Assembly: GCA_015680685.1 (NCBI GenBank)
Contig: MNCI01013737.1
Coordinates: 243,797 to 307,796, forward strand
Direction: 5' to 3'
DNA: 64,000 bases
Origin: Gnetum montanum
Lineage: Eukaryota > Streptophyta > Gnetopsida > Gnetales > Gnetaceae
Made by a program: the position numbers and the translations under genes. The notes under the pieces are model-generated. The model saw nothing but the letters and a program-made list of their open reading frames with translations, was not told the origin of the DNA and did not search any database. The first letter of the stretch is position 1; the number at the start of each line of letters is the position of its first letter. Positions 13,121-24,678 of this stretch are shown here, one piece after another.

Positions 13121-13164
13121 CTTTGTCAATGTCTATCGAGCCAATCCTCTAGATGTCGACAAAG
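13121..13164 (+). repeat. LTR 5'-proximal inverted repeat (B)
   Basis: CTTTGTCAATGTCT and AGATGTCGACAAAG form an imperfect inverted repeat about 16 bp into the LTR. It occurs at the same place in C, D, E and M with different arm sequences. Confidence 0.7.
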
Positions 13165-13514
13165 AGGGGCCAATGAAACACCCCAAAAAAATTTAAAATC
13201 ATTCTTGCTTCACCAGGCCTTACAATTCGTGCAAACATGACAATTCTTCAGGAGGAGAACACTCTAAGTCCAGGCTGGCTAGTTCGGCAAATTTTCTACT
13301 TTAGGTGTAAACAAGCTCTACGGGTCATCCTACCTATCCACCGAAGTAGCCTACCTAGCTGACAGCCTGCTCAAAAATGGTGCGCAGAGTTGGTAGTAGC
13401 ATTCTGGATGCACGAAATAGTTCGACAAGTTTTCTAGGTCACAAAGTCTACTACACTATGCTATGCCTCGCTATGTAGCATAGTAAGCTTCAAAAGATAA
13501 TTGCAGAACTAAGT

Positions 13515-13554
13515 GCCATGCTACGCTATGCCACATGATGTAGCGTAGCATGGC
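13515..13554. repeat. Perfect 14-bp inverted repeat in LTR U3 (B)
   Basis: GCCATGCTACGCTA (13,515-13,528) is mirrored by TAGCGTAGCATGGC (13,541-13,554) across a 12-nt loop. It is one of about five GCTACG/CGTAGC hairpin-like motifs between 13,440 and 13,910. Confidence 0.85.
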
Positions 13555-14148
13555 AATAGCTTCATCACCAGTTCCCCACACCCAATTTCAAGTCCTTCAA
13601 TAATGTCCCTTTCTGTCAAGAAGCAGCAGACCATGTCTGCTGCTACGCTACACTGAGCTACAAAGCCCAGCGAGGTGTAGCAATCCTACAGAAGAGATAG
13701 AAGGTAGCTCAAAGGGTAGGATCAACAAGTTTGCAAGTCTCGTGGAAGCAAAGTTTGCAAATTGACAAAGTTTTTGCAACTAAGGCTAGTTGCTACGCTA
13801 CACTACACTATGCTATGGTATGTAGCTTAGCAAGCATGCAACACACATGTAGCATAACACACGACAAGGGGCTACGCTATGCCAAGCATGCTATGCTACA
13901 AAGCACAACAAGGCATGCGGGTGGTTGTGCGACTTGAATGCACTTTACCTAATTAGACTGTTGGCACACGTCTCCAGACGCTGATAGTACAATTATGGCA
14001 TGGCAGGTTTACAGTGATGGCATAGTAGGTTTGCATTACAATGGTCTTTCAGGTCCAATGGTCATATGCAACACATGTGGCCTCAGCAAGTCAACATGGG
14101 CCTGGGGCATGTGGCATCCAAACCACCCCTTTCACGTGCCCTTAACCC

Positions 14149-14156
14149 TATAAATA
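14149..14156 (+). promoter_or_regulatory. LTR TATA box (B)
   Basis: TATAAATA lies within CCCTATAAATACCCC, at the same place in every subfamily-2 LTR. It probably drives the element's sense RNA. Confidence 0.8.
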
Positions 14157-14846
14157 CCCCAACAAGTAGCATTCAAAGGATTGGTTCAAAATTTTTCAAG
14201 AAACAACATTCAAAAGTGAGGAATTCTCCCCAATTCCTTGACTTTTCATCTCCCTGGCATTCACTCTAGCATTCAAGATTTCTTTCATGCACATTGTAAC
14301 ATCAAGCATTGTAAGCTTTTTGTTTGAAACTACAAAAAGTTAGCATTTTTAGTTGGCATATTTTCCCATTCCCTTTCTACCACCTTACTAGAATCCCTAC
14401 ATTGTCAATGCCCAAGGTCATGCCCAAGCACATAGCCTATCTTGCTCTACACGTCTCAGTTACTCTCAGGATCTCTGCACTCCGCCACGCTATGCAATCA
14501 ACTGTATCCACCTTGATAGAGCAAGCTTGTAGCTTCAGAGTGGTGCATTTTTCTAACTGTATTTTACTTTGTCTCCAACTTATTTTTTCATTTTTACACT
14601 ATTTTCTTTTTTTAAGCTTTATTTGCTTTCAAGCATTACTCCATATTTCCGTTCCTGTTTCAAAAAAAAATATGTTGCAAAAGGCTATATAGATGTCAAT
14701 TAAGTCCCTATCTAATCAACCAGACAATTCAGGGTGCCCTGTATTCACACACACCTAGCATGGCCCTCCTACGGGTACGGGGTCGAAACTGTCATGCCCG
14801 CCGACCCCTCAGTGTTTTCCAGCCGTCGACGTTTTTGATCGTTACA

Positions 14847-15555
14847 GACTTGCCCCAGGCAACATGGCTATACTATGCCATATGCCTCCTCCTCCTCTAG
14901 GGAAGACCAAATGATCACACTAAAGTGGCCGAGGAGGAATTGCAAGAAGTCTCATGCCCCTTCCCTGAACCAGATCCCTCGCTCTTTCATACGTATCTGG
15001 GGAGGAGGGGCGTTGGCCACAGGTCTGCTCACATGGCACAGGACACCTATAATGTCCAAAATGATTAGTCTAGGCCTCAGCCTTGCCCTGTGCAACACAA
15101 TCAATGAATGTTAGCATCATGCTTAAAGGTAATACACGCATAATGTTAGCATCTGGGGTTTTACGTTATGACATGCTAGGGTCAAGTAGCTTAAACTGCC
15201 CTAGCCCCCACGGTTATGGCAACCATGGCGGTGCCGGTTTCAGTGGCCTTGCATGTAACCACAAGATAACATTTATGCATCTTCCACGATCAAAACGGTG
15301 ATACTGGTGATGCAAAGGCTAAAATGACGTGACCACAGAAAGGAAAGGTATCCAGGAATGGACGCAAAACAAATAGGATGCAAAACAATAGCAGAGAACA
15401 ATAGAAAGCACAAAACAAAGACGCAAAGGAGACATAATAACTTACTGGGTCAACGGTGTGCTCTTCTGCATCATAACATGCACTTGTGGTGCATGCTCCA
15501 GGGTATTCTTCACCTCCTCAACCCTTGCAAGCACCAAATGAGTCTTAGGAGCCAT
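14847..15555 (-). pseudogene. Antisense cassette gene, element C copy (exon 1 and start of the HAD exon)
   Basis: This is the clearest 5' end of the subfamily-2 antisense gene. Exon 1 is 15,446-15,555: ATG, 110 nt with no stop, ending CCCA|GTAAGTT, phase 2. Exon 2 begins at 15,087 after TTGCACAG| and joins in frame. It encodes the start of an FCP1-like HAD domain, with LDIIGVL where the family has DxDG(T/V)L, so the first Asp is kept and the second is Ile. Then come IWFREGA, a stop, and FLQFLLGHFSVIIWSSL, matching the FLEF...FEVGIWSS region of the family. The copy is cut at 14,847 by the LTR of B. The phase-2 junction equals that of M, whose exon 1 is 131 nt. The gene lies opposite to pol of C. 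Confidence 0.8.
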
Positions 15556-15704
15556 TGTCCTGCTTGTAGATTTACACCTTTCACTATAAAACTCGCCTTA
15601 CTAGTCGATTAACACAATTGCTTCGTGCTTCAAAATTTCCTTGTGCTCCAATGAGGGCTCTGCACTCTTACGATGAAAATGGCAAAATTACCAGGGTTTA
15701 ACCC

Positions 15705-15712
15705 CTATTTAT
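15705..15712 (-). promoter_or_regulatory. Putative TATA box of the antisense gene (C)
   Basis: On the minus strand this reads ATAAATAG within CATAAATAGGGG, about 150 bp upstream of the exon 1 ATG at 15,555. Element B has a mutated equivalent near 7670. Confidence 0.45.
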
Positions 15713-15884
15713 GGCTGTAATGCCAAGATGGGAAAACTTGCTTCTCTCTCTCCGATTAATGCGGAGCATGCTGTACAGCGTAGCATGCTCACCATCACAT
15801 CGTAGCACTATTAGCATTAAAGCCTTGACACACTTCAAGCCAGCTATTTGCCTTCTTGAAAACAAAAAAATATATTTTTTTTAT

Positions 15885-16395
15885 TGAGGATCTAAAAATA
15901 CCCTAAACTAGCAATCCCAGCAATCGCAATACGATCGGTTCGAAAAGACCTTAAACTAGCAATCCTAGTGTAGTTGCACCTCTAATGGTCTGAAAAGACC
16001 CTAAACTAGCAGTTTCGACCTGTTACATTTGCAGTCTACAATGACATTAAATTAACAACATCACATGCTTACTTGGGCATTTTTTGTATCTTTTTCCACA
16101 TTGGCATCGTCGCAATCTATAGCAGTTTTGTGTTTTCATGTCTGCAGTTCGTATTTGCACATTAACAATTTGGTACTTCTCATACTCGAACTTTCTCGTT
16201 TCACATACTATTATTTTTCCTGTTAAGGTTTTGCATGTCACAATTTGGCAGTCCAAAATGACATTAAACTAGTAGCTTGGTGTTCACATATCGACAGTGT
16301 CACAGCTTCACACTTTACGTTAGCAATCTTACACCTTTAGCAGTTCTACGCTCTTGAGCCTTGGTGGTCCTTCGTGACCTTAAATTGGCAAACTT
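15885..16395 (+). repeat. A2 array upstream of RT (element C)
   Basis: Boxes of the type GACCTTAAACTAGCA recur near 15,900, 15,950, 15,995, 16,040, 16,260 and 16,380. It is a homologue of 7850-8320. Confidence 0.7.
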
Positions 16396-16499
16396 ACAAC
16401 CTTTACATCATCACGCTTCCCAAGATGCATCTCTTCGTTGCTTTGCAAACTTTTGTTACACACAATCTCTACCAAAAAATGCCTCTTAACCAAGCTTTC

Positions 16500-16516
16500 A
16501 TTTTTATGTTGGTAGG
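16500..16516 (+). promoter_or_regulatory. Putative sense-strand 3' splice site before RT (element C)
   Basis: TTTTTATGTTGGTAG|GTAGAACA is aligned with the sites in B and M at the same distance before the RT frame. Confidence 0.45.
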
Positions 16517-19500
16517 TAGAACAAGAGATGGGAATCCATCATGACCTTTCCATGCCTTTAACATTAGCAGGGCCACAGGGCAAGCTCGCAAGATAGTTGA
16601 ACCCCAACATGATCAACTGGGGGTCGACCTCAACTAGAACTATAGCAGCCTTAGAAGCATCCCTAGATTGGCCCAAACACCTAGTCCAAGCCCTAGAATT
16701 AGAAGCTAGGGATGTAACTGACGACCCTCTCGTCAAGATGCCCATCACCATGTTAAAAGGGGAGATGAAGATGTTGAAACTCAGCTCCCTCCTAGATACA
16801 AAAATACATAAACATGTAGCTAAGATTCTACAAGACAACATCGATGTCTTCGCATGGTCGTACAGGGACATGCCAGGTCTGGATCCATGGCTAATTCAGC
16901 ACAACATCGTCCTAGACCCACACATGAAGGTAGTCAAGAAAAAGGCTCGCAAAGTTAAGCTGAAATTTGCACTAGTCATGAGGGATGAAATCACCAAGCT
17001 ATACCAAGTAGGTTTCATCTGCGTGGTTGACTATTTAGAGTGGGTATCCAACATCGTCATAGTTTGGAAGAAAATGGGAGGAATACGGATCTGTATAGAC
17101 TTCTGAGACTTGAACAAGGCAACGATCAAGGACAACTTCCCACTTCTAAGCATTGATCAGCTCATCGACACCACGGCTGCCCATGCTCTACTATCCTTCA
17201 TGGATGGTCTCTCCGGATACAACCAAATCCACATTAACCTAGAGCACCAGCTATCAAAAACCTTCATGACTCCATGGGAGACCTTCTGCTATACCATGAT
17301 TTATTTCAGGATCAAGAATGCTAGAGCAACCTACTAGCGAGCCATGACTTACATTTTCAGTGACTACATCCTAGAAACATTAAATGACTATGTGGATGAT
17401 ATAGTAGTCAAGTCCAAAAAGGTAGCTAATCACCCATGTGATCAAGGGGTAGTCCTCAAATGCTACCAAATGCACGACTTAAACCTCAATCCTAAGAAGT
17501 GCATCTTCGGGGTGAAAACTGGATGCATGTTAGGGTTCATAGTATCGGAGGGCCATCGTCAACCTAGCACCTCCCACAAACCTTAAGGAGTTATGTGGTT
17601 TGCAAGGTAGAGTGCAATTCATTTGAAGGTTTATAGAAAGGTTGACTGATAAGTTACACCCCATGCAACATCTTCTGAAGAAGGGGATTAACTTCGAATG
17701 GACAACCCAGTGTCAACAAGCCTTTAACGACCTAAAGAAGGAACTCTCACACCTCCTGACTATGCATCCACCACAAAGGGATAAACCCTTCTTTATCTAC
17801 CTTTCCACCTCCAACACATCTATCATGGCACTACTATGTGAAAAATGAGATGACGGTTTTGAGATACCAGTGTACTATTTGAGTCATGTGCTAATAGTGC
17901 AGGAGGCAAAGTACAACGAAGTGGAGAGGAATTTCCTGACCTTAGTGTTTGCACTAAAAACGTGGCAGCCTTACCTATTCCGCAGTATAACCAACATCAT
18001 TTGCAAAAGAAATATACTCTAGGCTATCACTAACAACTTATATGAGAGTAGCAGGATATCCTGATGGAAGGAAATAACCACAGAGTTCGATTTACACTAT
18101 GTAAGTCAATCGTCGACAAAGGGTCAAGCCATAGCAATCTAACTCACGGCCTCGCCAGTCGATGACCAGGCAATCATAAACCTCGAATTCCTGGATGAAT
18201 ATGTTAGCAATGTCAAAATCATCCCATCACATTTCGAAGCCATCTTATACTTCGATGGTGCCTCCACCACGCAAGGAGGTAGCACCGCTACCATCATAAC
18301 ATTCCCCTATGGGGAAATGCATCCATCCGCTTATCGATTTATGTTCCCTTTCACCAACAACATGGTAGAATACGAGGGGCTACTCAAAGGCCTCTTAGCT
18401 ACCTAAGTGCTATGCATACAACACCTAGCAATCCGGGGAGATTCACAACTAGTCGTGAATCAAATCACTAAGGTCTATGCCTGCAAGGCTACACACTTGC
18501 AACCCTATTGCGATCTAGCAAAAATCTTGCTTAAGTAATTTGCAACCACAGATGTGCAACATGTGCCACGCAATGAGAACACTGTGGTAGATGCCTTAGC
18601 TACCCTTGCATTAAACATTCCATCACATTCCTTGGAAAACCTTCCAACTGCAATTATAGAATGTGTAGAGCCTATCAGTTAGGCAGAACACATGGCCTCT
18701 GTTAGTACTGCGGATACCCAAGAGTTGTATGCCAACATTAAAACTTATCTACAACATGACAAACCCCTAGGTGGATTGACATCTACCTAGAGAGATGCAA
18801 TTTGTAAGCATGCCTAAAAATATGTGCTCATGGGAAATAATGCCCTGTGCCAACGTTCCTACAATGGGATATTGCTGGCATGCATGGGTGATGAGAAGGT
18901 GCAAAAGGTAGTTAATGAAGTTCATGAGGGGTTGGGCGGTGGACACATAGCATCCAGGGCTATGGCTGCCAAGATTAGATGCCTAGGGTACTACTAGCCC
19001 CACATGGAGTGTGACTAAATATCAAAAGTCAAGACATGTGAAACATACCAAAGATATGCAAATCTCATACATGTCTCGCCTACAAACCTACATCCAACGC
19101 AAATCATGTGGCCCTTCCAACGACGAGGATTAGACCTCATAGGGCCTATCATGCCTAAGTCCTCCACAGGACATAGCTTCATTATCACTACCACTGAGTA
19201 TTTCACTAAGCGGGTGGAAGCTATTCCCCTAAGGAAAACGACATCTCAGCAAATCTTCCATTTCATCCTCGATAACATCGTAACAAGATTTGGGCTTCCA
19301 ATGACTATTGTGATCGACAATGGGCCACAGTTTAGCAGTACAAAGACTCGAACCTTCTGTAGCAATCTAGGCATTAAACAATCATTTTCTTCCCCTTATT
19401 ATCTGTAGGTGAACAGGCAAGTGGAGGCTACAAATAAGTCCATCATCAACATGCTGAAGTAGATGCTGAACAATAGCAAGAGGTGGTGGCATGAGAAAAT

Positions 19501-19855
19501 CCTCTACATCCTATGGGCCTACCGAACGACATGCAGGACCACAACAAGTAATACCCCTTACAATCTTGTTTATCAATCTGAAGCTGTATTTCCTCTTGAG
19601 TTGCAGGTACCATCACTCTAGATGATCCTCACGGATGTTGTGAGCAAAGCCTAGAACAAAGAGTCGTGAACCATCAACCTCGACTTAGTGGAGGAGGAGT
19701 GTGTGCAGACACTGAGATGCATCAAGCACTACCAAAGCAAACAGCAGCAAAAGCACTATGCTGAACTACATCAATGACCAGTGCAAAAGGAAGACCTTGT
19801 CCTCAAGGTTGTTTGTGAGCACGTGAGCAAATTCTTAGCCAAATGGAAAGGTCCT
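16516..19855 (+). pseudogene. Element C: pol remnant, 5' part up to the insertion
   Basis: RT runs from about 16,600 to 17,600 with YVDD at 17,389-17,400. The gag-pol RNase H is at about 17,640-18,030. The aRNH is at about 18,150-18,700, with FDGAST retaining its first Asp. The integrase zinc-finger region lies near 18,910-19,070, and its core at about 19,106-19,600 has LDLIGP and IDNGPQF. Stops interrupt every domain (for example 17,103 and 19,407). The frame is cut at 19,855 inside the C-terminal tail by a 3.3-kb insertion and resumes at 23,139 after the target duplication. It is the same subfamily as B and D. The coding product is not functional. Confidence 0.92.
19851..19855 (+). repeat. 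Target site duplication, left copy (GTCCT)
   Basis: GTCCT directly precedes TGTTGGC. The same five bases follow GCCAACA at 23,134-23,138. The uninterrupted sequence (AAGGTCCTTATGTGG) is seen in B and D. Confidence 0.9.
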
Positions 19856-20078
19856 TGTTGGCGACCGTTTGGGACGCGACTGTCAACGAGTGTCCTCGAA
19901 CAGGATTTAGGTGCCTGCTAGTCTCTGGCAACACCAAGGCCCAGATACCTCCAAAAAAGCTCAATAATTAATGTGAGTATGTGTGTGTGCTGTTGCGGCA
20001 TGCGGTTGTGTGAAATGTAACAATTGTGTTGTGTGTAAACTACAAATGACTTACTTTAAAGAGATTCAGCCAACTTTG

Positions 20079-20761
20079 NNNNNNNNNNNNNNNNNNNNNN
20101 NNNNNNNNNNNNNNNNNNNNNNNNNNNNNNNNNNNNNNNNNNNNNNNNNNNNNNNNNNNNNNNNNNNNNNNNNNNNNNNNNNNNNNNNNNNNNNNNNNNN
20201 NNNNNNNNNNNNNNNNNNNNNNNNNNNNNNNNNNNNNNNNNNNNNNNNNNNNNNNNNNNNNNNNNNNNNNNNNNNNNNNNNNNNNNNNNNNNNNNNNNNN
20301 NNNNNNNNNNNNNNNNNNNNNNNNNNNNNNNNNNNNNNNNNNNNNNNNNNNNNNNNNNNNNNNNNNNNNNNNNNNNNNNNNNNNNNNNNNNNNNNNNNNN
20401 NNNNNNNNNNNNNNNNNNNNNNNNNNNNNNNNNNNNNNNNNNNNNNNNNNNNNNNNNNNNNNNNNNNNNNNNNNNNNNNNNNNNNNNNNNNNNNNNNNNN
20501 NNNNNNNNNNNNNNNNNNNNNNNNNNNNNNNNNNNNNNNNNNNNNNNNNNNNNNNNNNNNNNNNNNNNNNNNNNNNNNNNNNNNNNNNNNNNNNNNNNNN
20601 NNNNNNNNNNNNNNNNNNNNNNNNNNNNNNNNNNNNNNNNNNNNNNNNNNNNNNNNNNNNNNNNNNNNNNNNNNNNNNNNNNNNNNNNNNNNNNNNNNNN
20701 NNNNNNNNNNNNNNNNNNNNNNNNNNNNNNNNNNNNNNNNNNNNNNNNNNNNNNNNNNNNN
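20079..20761. other. Assembly gap (683 N)
   Basis: The run of N lies inside the insertion. Long open frames across it are artefacts. Confidence 1.
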
Positions 20762-21339
20762 CTTTAGCAAGCCATCTTACAAGCAATCTTCTTTACAAAT
20801 CTTCTTTACAAATATTCCAAGTGTGTGTCTCCAAGAGAGAGCTCCCAAAAGTGTTCCAAAGTGAGACCCCCAATATCCCCTTCCTCCTTCACCCCTGAAG
20901 CCTTTTTATTGGGTTCAAAGGTAGTTAGGTAAGTTACATATGCAAAAATATCTTACCTACCTTCTCTCCCAAGTAACTTGGCCAAGCAATTAGGAGATTA
21001 CTTGTCCAACAAGTTAGGAGGTTACATGCCCAACAAGTTAGGTAAGTTACAAAAAATCTTGGATGGTTGTAACCATCATAGAGATAAAAAAGGCTATAGT
21101 TGACAAGTGTCTTCATGATAATCCAAATTAAAATTAATTATAAATATTATAGTTGTAACTATCATAGGAAGTTACAACTTCCATAGGAATAATAGCCAAA
21201 TGTCTCCTTTTATAGGATGTTACAAAAATATTCCATAACTGTCTTTTCCTTTTTAAATCATAAAATATTTTATTTGAATCATAGCAATAGGGATAGTAAT
21301 CATGGCGTGTGTAATATTTGTGCATCTTTCACTGAGCGT

Positions 21340-23050
21340 AGTAGCGAATGCCCTCCTTTCTAGTACTTGGTAGTAAGGTGTGTAGACCAAAAAGTTACAC
21401 TTCACCACTTGTAACTCTCTGCCATTTGTCATCAAACGTTTTCAAAACCCTCCACCATTGCTCAGCCTCCATTTTGCTGCATAGAAAAAGAACAAAAACA
21501 CAAAATAGTGAAATAAGAACTCTTTGCTGGAAACCCACACACGATCCCAGCAACCCGTATCACACTGCACCATTCCAAACCCTGCCACCATCAAAGCTGG
21601 CATTGTCGCGCTTCGAGGAGAAGCTTCCACTGCATCTATGAAACCTGGAACTGCCACTGCCCTCGGTGTACATGGACGAGGCATCTTTGGATCGATCAAA
21701 CCCTTGGTCACACCTGGAAACCCTATCAATCTTGGATGAGATGAAGACTTGCTCCTTTGCTCACTGGCTAGGCCTTCCTCTGCTAGATCTGTGCCTTCCT
21801 CAGCCAGATCTGGTCAAGGCCAAGGTCGTAGTTGCCACGCACGCGACAGAGGCTTCTCTTCTACCTGCCACTGACTTCTCATCTGCCACTATGCATCCTC
21901 CTGCCACTGGCCATCTATCCTGCACTCATGTGCAGTCCTCCCTTGCAGGTTCTGGCATTGGTACAGACGCTGGAGCTGGTGCTCTCAACACATCAGCCTG
22001 CACTGAAATTGGCACACAGGCAGGCGCATAGGCAACGGCCAAAACAACTCCAGCAACGGTGGTGGCAACAGGATGATCTTCAGTGTAGGAGCTCTTTGGC
22101 AAGGGTTTCAAGGCACAATTTTAGGTTTTCTAGGTTCTGCTTGTGTTGCCAACAACTGTGTGAGTGAGGGTTTTGGCATTTTTCCTTGGATGCAGCAAGT
22201 GTTCGATAGAATTTCTGTAGTAAATGATTTAAATTTGTATAATATCCTAGTTTGGATTTTGGTATGGAATTTGCCCGCAGCACGAAGATTGGAGAGCATT
22301 TTATTTCTAGTCTGCTGCAGTGTGGATTCATGTAATAGACATTCATCTCATGTTTCCCAACTTGGTACTTTCACAAGGTGCATGAAATAGCCTGATAAAA
22401 TTAAACATGCAGAAACTGAAGACTACACAAAAGAAAAGTGTATCCACTCTAAGTTCACATCCTAGGAGGATAATGATGTCGTTGATGACATTTGATAACA
22501 GGAACAGGTCAAATATATCAACCTTCACATAACCATGGCTGAATGAATCTCATATGAAGTTAAAGGAGAAAATATTCATTGTCCGATTCCAACTCATAAT
22601 CACCATTTAAGTCTGCCATTGTTATATGACGTAGCATTCTGTGAATCCTCCTAGCTCTGATTTGGGTATCCTATTCGATAGAATTATCTACATCTTTATC
22701 CATGTCAACAAAAGATGCATTCTCAAAATCTGCAAGAGGATTTTGCTCTTCAGAATTTGTAACTTGTATCTTTTCCATTTTCGTGACTCTTAGCCTAGGT
22801 AACCTTTGAAGCTCGAACCAACATTTCTCCATATTAAAAATTTTGTTGTTTATTCCTTCAAACCTTATCACTGCCTTCTTGAGAGATTAAAAAGAAATGC
22901 TACGGTAGTATATCCTCTCTCCTTCTTTTTCAAAAAATATATATTTTTGGACTATTATATGTAGCAACATGATTATTCCTAGTATTCTTTGTTTTCCACA
23001 CCATTATTCCATTATGGGCCACCCCCTAAATTCCATACCAATGATATGAA
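21340..23050. other. Readable body of the insertion, no recognised gene
   Basis: Several short frames overlap on both strands (for example 21,666-22,031 plus and 22,671-22,871 minus). None shows a domain I recognise, so no product is called. Composition differs from the surrounding elements in lacking TAAACTAGCA boxes and GCTACG palindromes. Confidence 0.5.
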
Positions 23051-23133
23051 ATAACATATTCACATTCTCCTATTCTTACAATAATGTTCAAGATGACTCT
23101 TACTATTCCATGGAATGGCCAAATGTGCCAACA

Positions 23134-23249
23134 GTCCTTATGTGGTCACTAAAGCCTTAGAGAATGGAGCCTTCAAGCTGGCGGACATGGACAACAACGA
23201 ATTTGCCAACCCAATGAATCACTCATATCTCAAGCTGTACTACATCTAA
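23134..23249 (+). pseudogene. Element C: pol C-terminus after the insertion
   Basis: The tail resumes after the duplicated GTCCT with YVVTKA...AFKLADMD and ends with YYI and TAA at 23,247-23,249. It is collinear with 11,790-11,898 in B. It belongs to the pol frame broken at 19,855. Confidence 0.9.
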
Positions 23250-23255
23250 AGCACA

Positions 23256-23660
23256 ATGGAAACACCAAGCACCATCTACTACAATGATAAAATGGCAATC
23301 GCATTGAGCAGTATCCATAATGACGATAAACTAGTGACATCGAGCAATGTCTGCTACAATGTTAAATTGGCGGCAACTGTCCACTATGACAATAAACTGG
23401 CAATCGCACTTAGTAGCATCTACAATGATGATAAACTAGTGACATCAAGTAGTGTTTTCTATGATGTTAAACTGGTGGCAATCATCCACTACGACGATAA
23501 ACTAGCAACAACACTGAGCAGCGTCCGCAATGACGATAAACTAGTGGCATCGGCAACTATCCGCTAAGACATAAAACTGGCACGACTCATCTTCCACGAT
23601 GTTAAACTGGCATGTACAGTCCTCTAGGACCTTAAACCAACATATGGTCTACCAAGACCT
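23256..23660 (+). repeat. A3 array after pol (element C)
   Basis: About eleven units alternate near 27 and 48 bp, with the cores TACAATGATGATAAACTAGTG and CCGCTAAGACATAAAACTGGCA. It starts a few bases after the pol stop. Confidence 0.85.
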
Positions 23661-24618
23661 TACACTGGGTTCGCGTCACATCCCCAGCGTGCATCTATGC
23701 CAAATACACATCAGACGAGCATGCACGATGCTGACATGTGGATGGGATGTCGTAGCTCTGGAATGCTAATCATGATGCAATGAGAACATGGTCTAGGACA
23801 CATGTGACACTGCCACCCTTGGCATCACGCTAACCCTTTGAAGATGTCATATGCCATTATACTGGCCCTCCAAACCTATTGTTTCCATGGCCCATCGCCT
23901 TGACAGTAGTTCCTGGGCTAGTTCCCGCAGCTGGAGTTCCAGCAGTATTATGGCCCAGCCACAATATTGTTACTCTCTAGACCCCTGCCAATGCCTTGAA
24001 TCGCATGATGTTTAGCTATGTGGTAGCTGATCCCATAGCTAAATTGAGAAGACATGCCCTTGGTAGGGATTCTAGTGCATCCACACTCGCAACAAGCCCC
24101 CGTGCCTCAGAGGCCAGCTCCTCTGTGCCAACACTACCAACGCTGCTGTTGGCTTTCCTAGTTTGGACATTGTACACCAACAATGATGTCCAACAACTTC
24201 AACAATGCTAGTAGCCAGAAAGACCTTTGCCCCTATGGGCATAGCTCGTGACAGTAGCAAATGCTACAGTGTCTCGAGGCGAGTTCCTCAACTAGCTCAG
24301 CTACTTTAGAGTGCAAATTCCATGACGTGCATAACACAACTAGCCATATGGAAAGCCGTTGTAGGCACGTCAAAACCCTTTACGGATGTAACGCAACTCA
24401 TGCTACGAAGGAAGCACCTATCCTATGAGAGGTTGAAGAACAACGCCAGCCAAAGATGAAAACGCGAAGGAGTCCCTCAAATCACTCCAACAAGGGACTC
24501 TGCTAAACATCATCTTTGCTCTCTACCTTAACCTCTGCAAAACCAATGCAACATTTTCAAGTATAGCCAAGTGAATTCTTGACACTCACCAAGCAACAAC
24601 ATCAGCATTTTTTCTTGC
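23661..24618. other. Element C 3' untranslated region
   Basis: This lies between A3 and the 3' LTR and is collinear with 12,181-13,104. It contains a conserved minus-strand open frame (24,072-24,260) and, downstream in that strand, a WLGHNT...GTTVKAMGHGN segment at about 23,790-23,960. Confidence 0.6.
24072..24260 (-). CDS. Small reverse-strand ORF in the 3' UTR (C copy), unknown product
   Basis: This is a 62-codon frame opposite to pol, beginning MLLSRAMPIGAKVFLA. I do not recognise a family. The stretch GAKV-LA--I-E---HHCWC-MSK-G is also open at 31,571-31,780 in D and is present with stops in B and with a frameshift in E. Conservation could be simple shared ancestry of the DNA, so translation is unproven. 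Its place, opposite strand between pol and LTR, is like the antisense genes reported in some other Tat elements. Confidence 0.3.
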   Translation of the reverse strand: MLLSRAMPIGAKVFLATSIVEVVGHHCWCTMSKLGKPTAALVVLAQRSWPLRHGGLLRVWMH

Positions 24619-24634
24619 TGCGGTGTTTCATATT

Positions 24635-24678
24635 CTTTGTCCACATCTATCGGACCTGTCCTCTAGACGTCGAAAAAG
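24635..24678 (+). repeat. LTR 5'-proximal inverted repeat (C)
   Basis: The arms are CTTTGTCCACATCT and AGACGTCGAAAAAG, weakened by substitutions relative to D. Confidence 0.6.

Larger units (their letters stand above)
13105..14846 (+). mobile_element. 3' LTR of element B (1742 bp)
   Basis: It starts TGCGATGTTTCG and ends GATCGTTACA. Both ends were set by alignment by eye with the C, D and E copies. It contains an inverted repeat at 13,121-13,164, a conserved GAGGGGCCAATGAAACACC block just after it, several GCTACGCTA/TAGCGTAGC palindromes in U3, and a TATA box at 14,149-14,156. The sequence immediately right of the end is an antisense-gene exon of C, not a primer-binding site and gag. Confidence 0.85.
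19856..23133. mobile_element. Unclassified LTR-type insertion inside element C pol
   Basis: The segment starts TGTTGGC and ends GCCAACA, perfect 7-bp inverted ends of the TG...CA kind, and is flanked by GTCCT on both sides. Removing it restores the integrase C-terminal reading. It is 3278 bp long, including 683 N. No gag, pol or transposase is visible in the readable part. A TATA-like ATAAAAAGG occurs on the minus strand near 20,905. Terminal length and duplication size fit an LTR retroelement (copia-like ends) or a non-autonomous derivative. The two outer ends do not obviously align as two LTRs, so it could be one long solo LTR or a composite. Confidence 0.75.

Noticed and set aside
14847-14867. 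GACTTGCCCCAGGCAACA as a primer-binding site after the B LTR
   Set aside because: It is not repeated after the other LTRs and is explained as cassette sequence of C. A similar GCCTGGGGCA string in F (57,773-57,785) lies in exon 1.
19983-20864. Long open frames across the N run on both strands
   Set aside because: They exist only because N codons are not stops; the flanking residues are short and unrecognisable.
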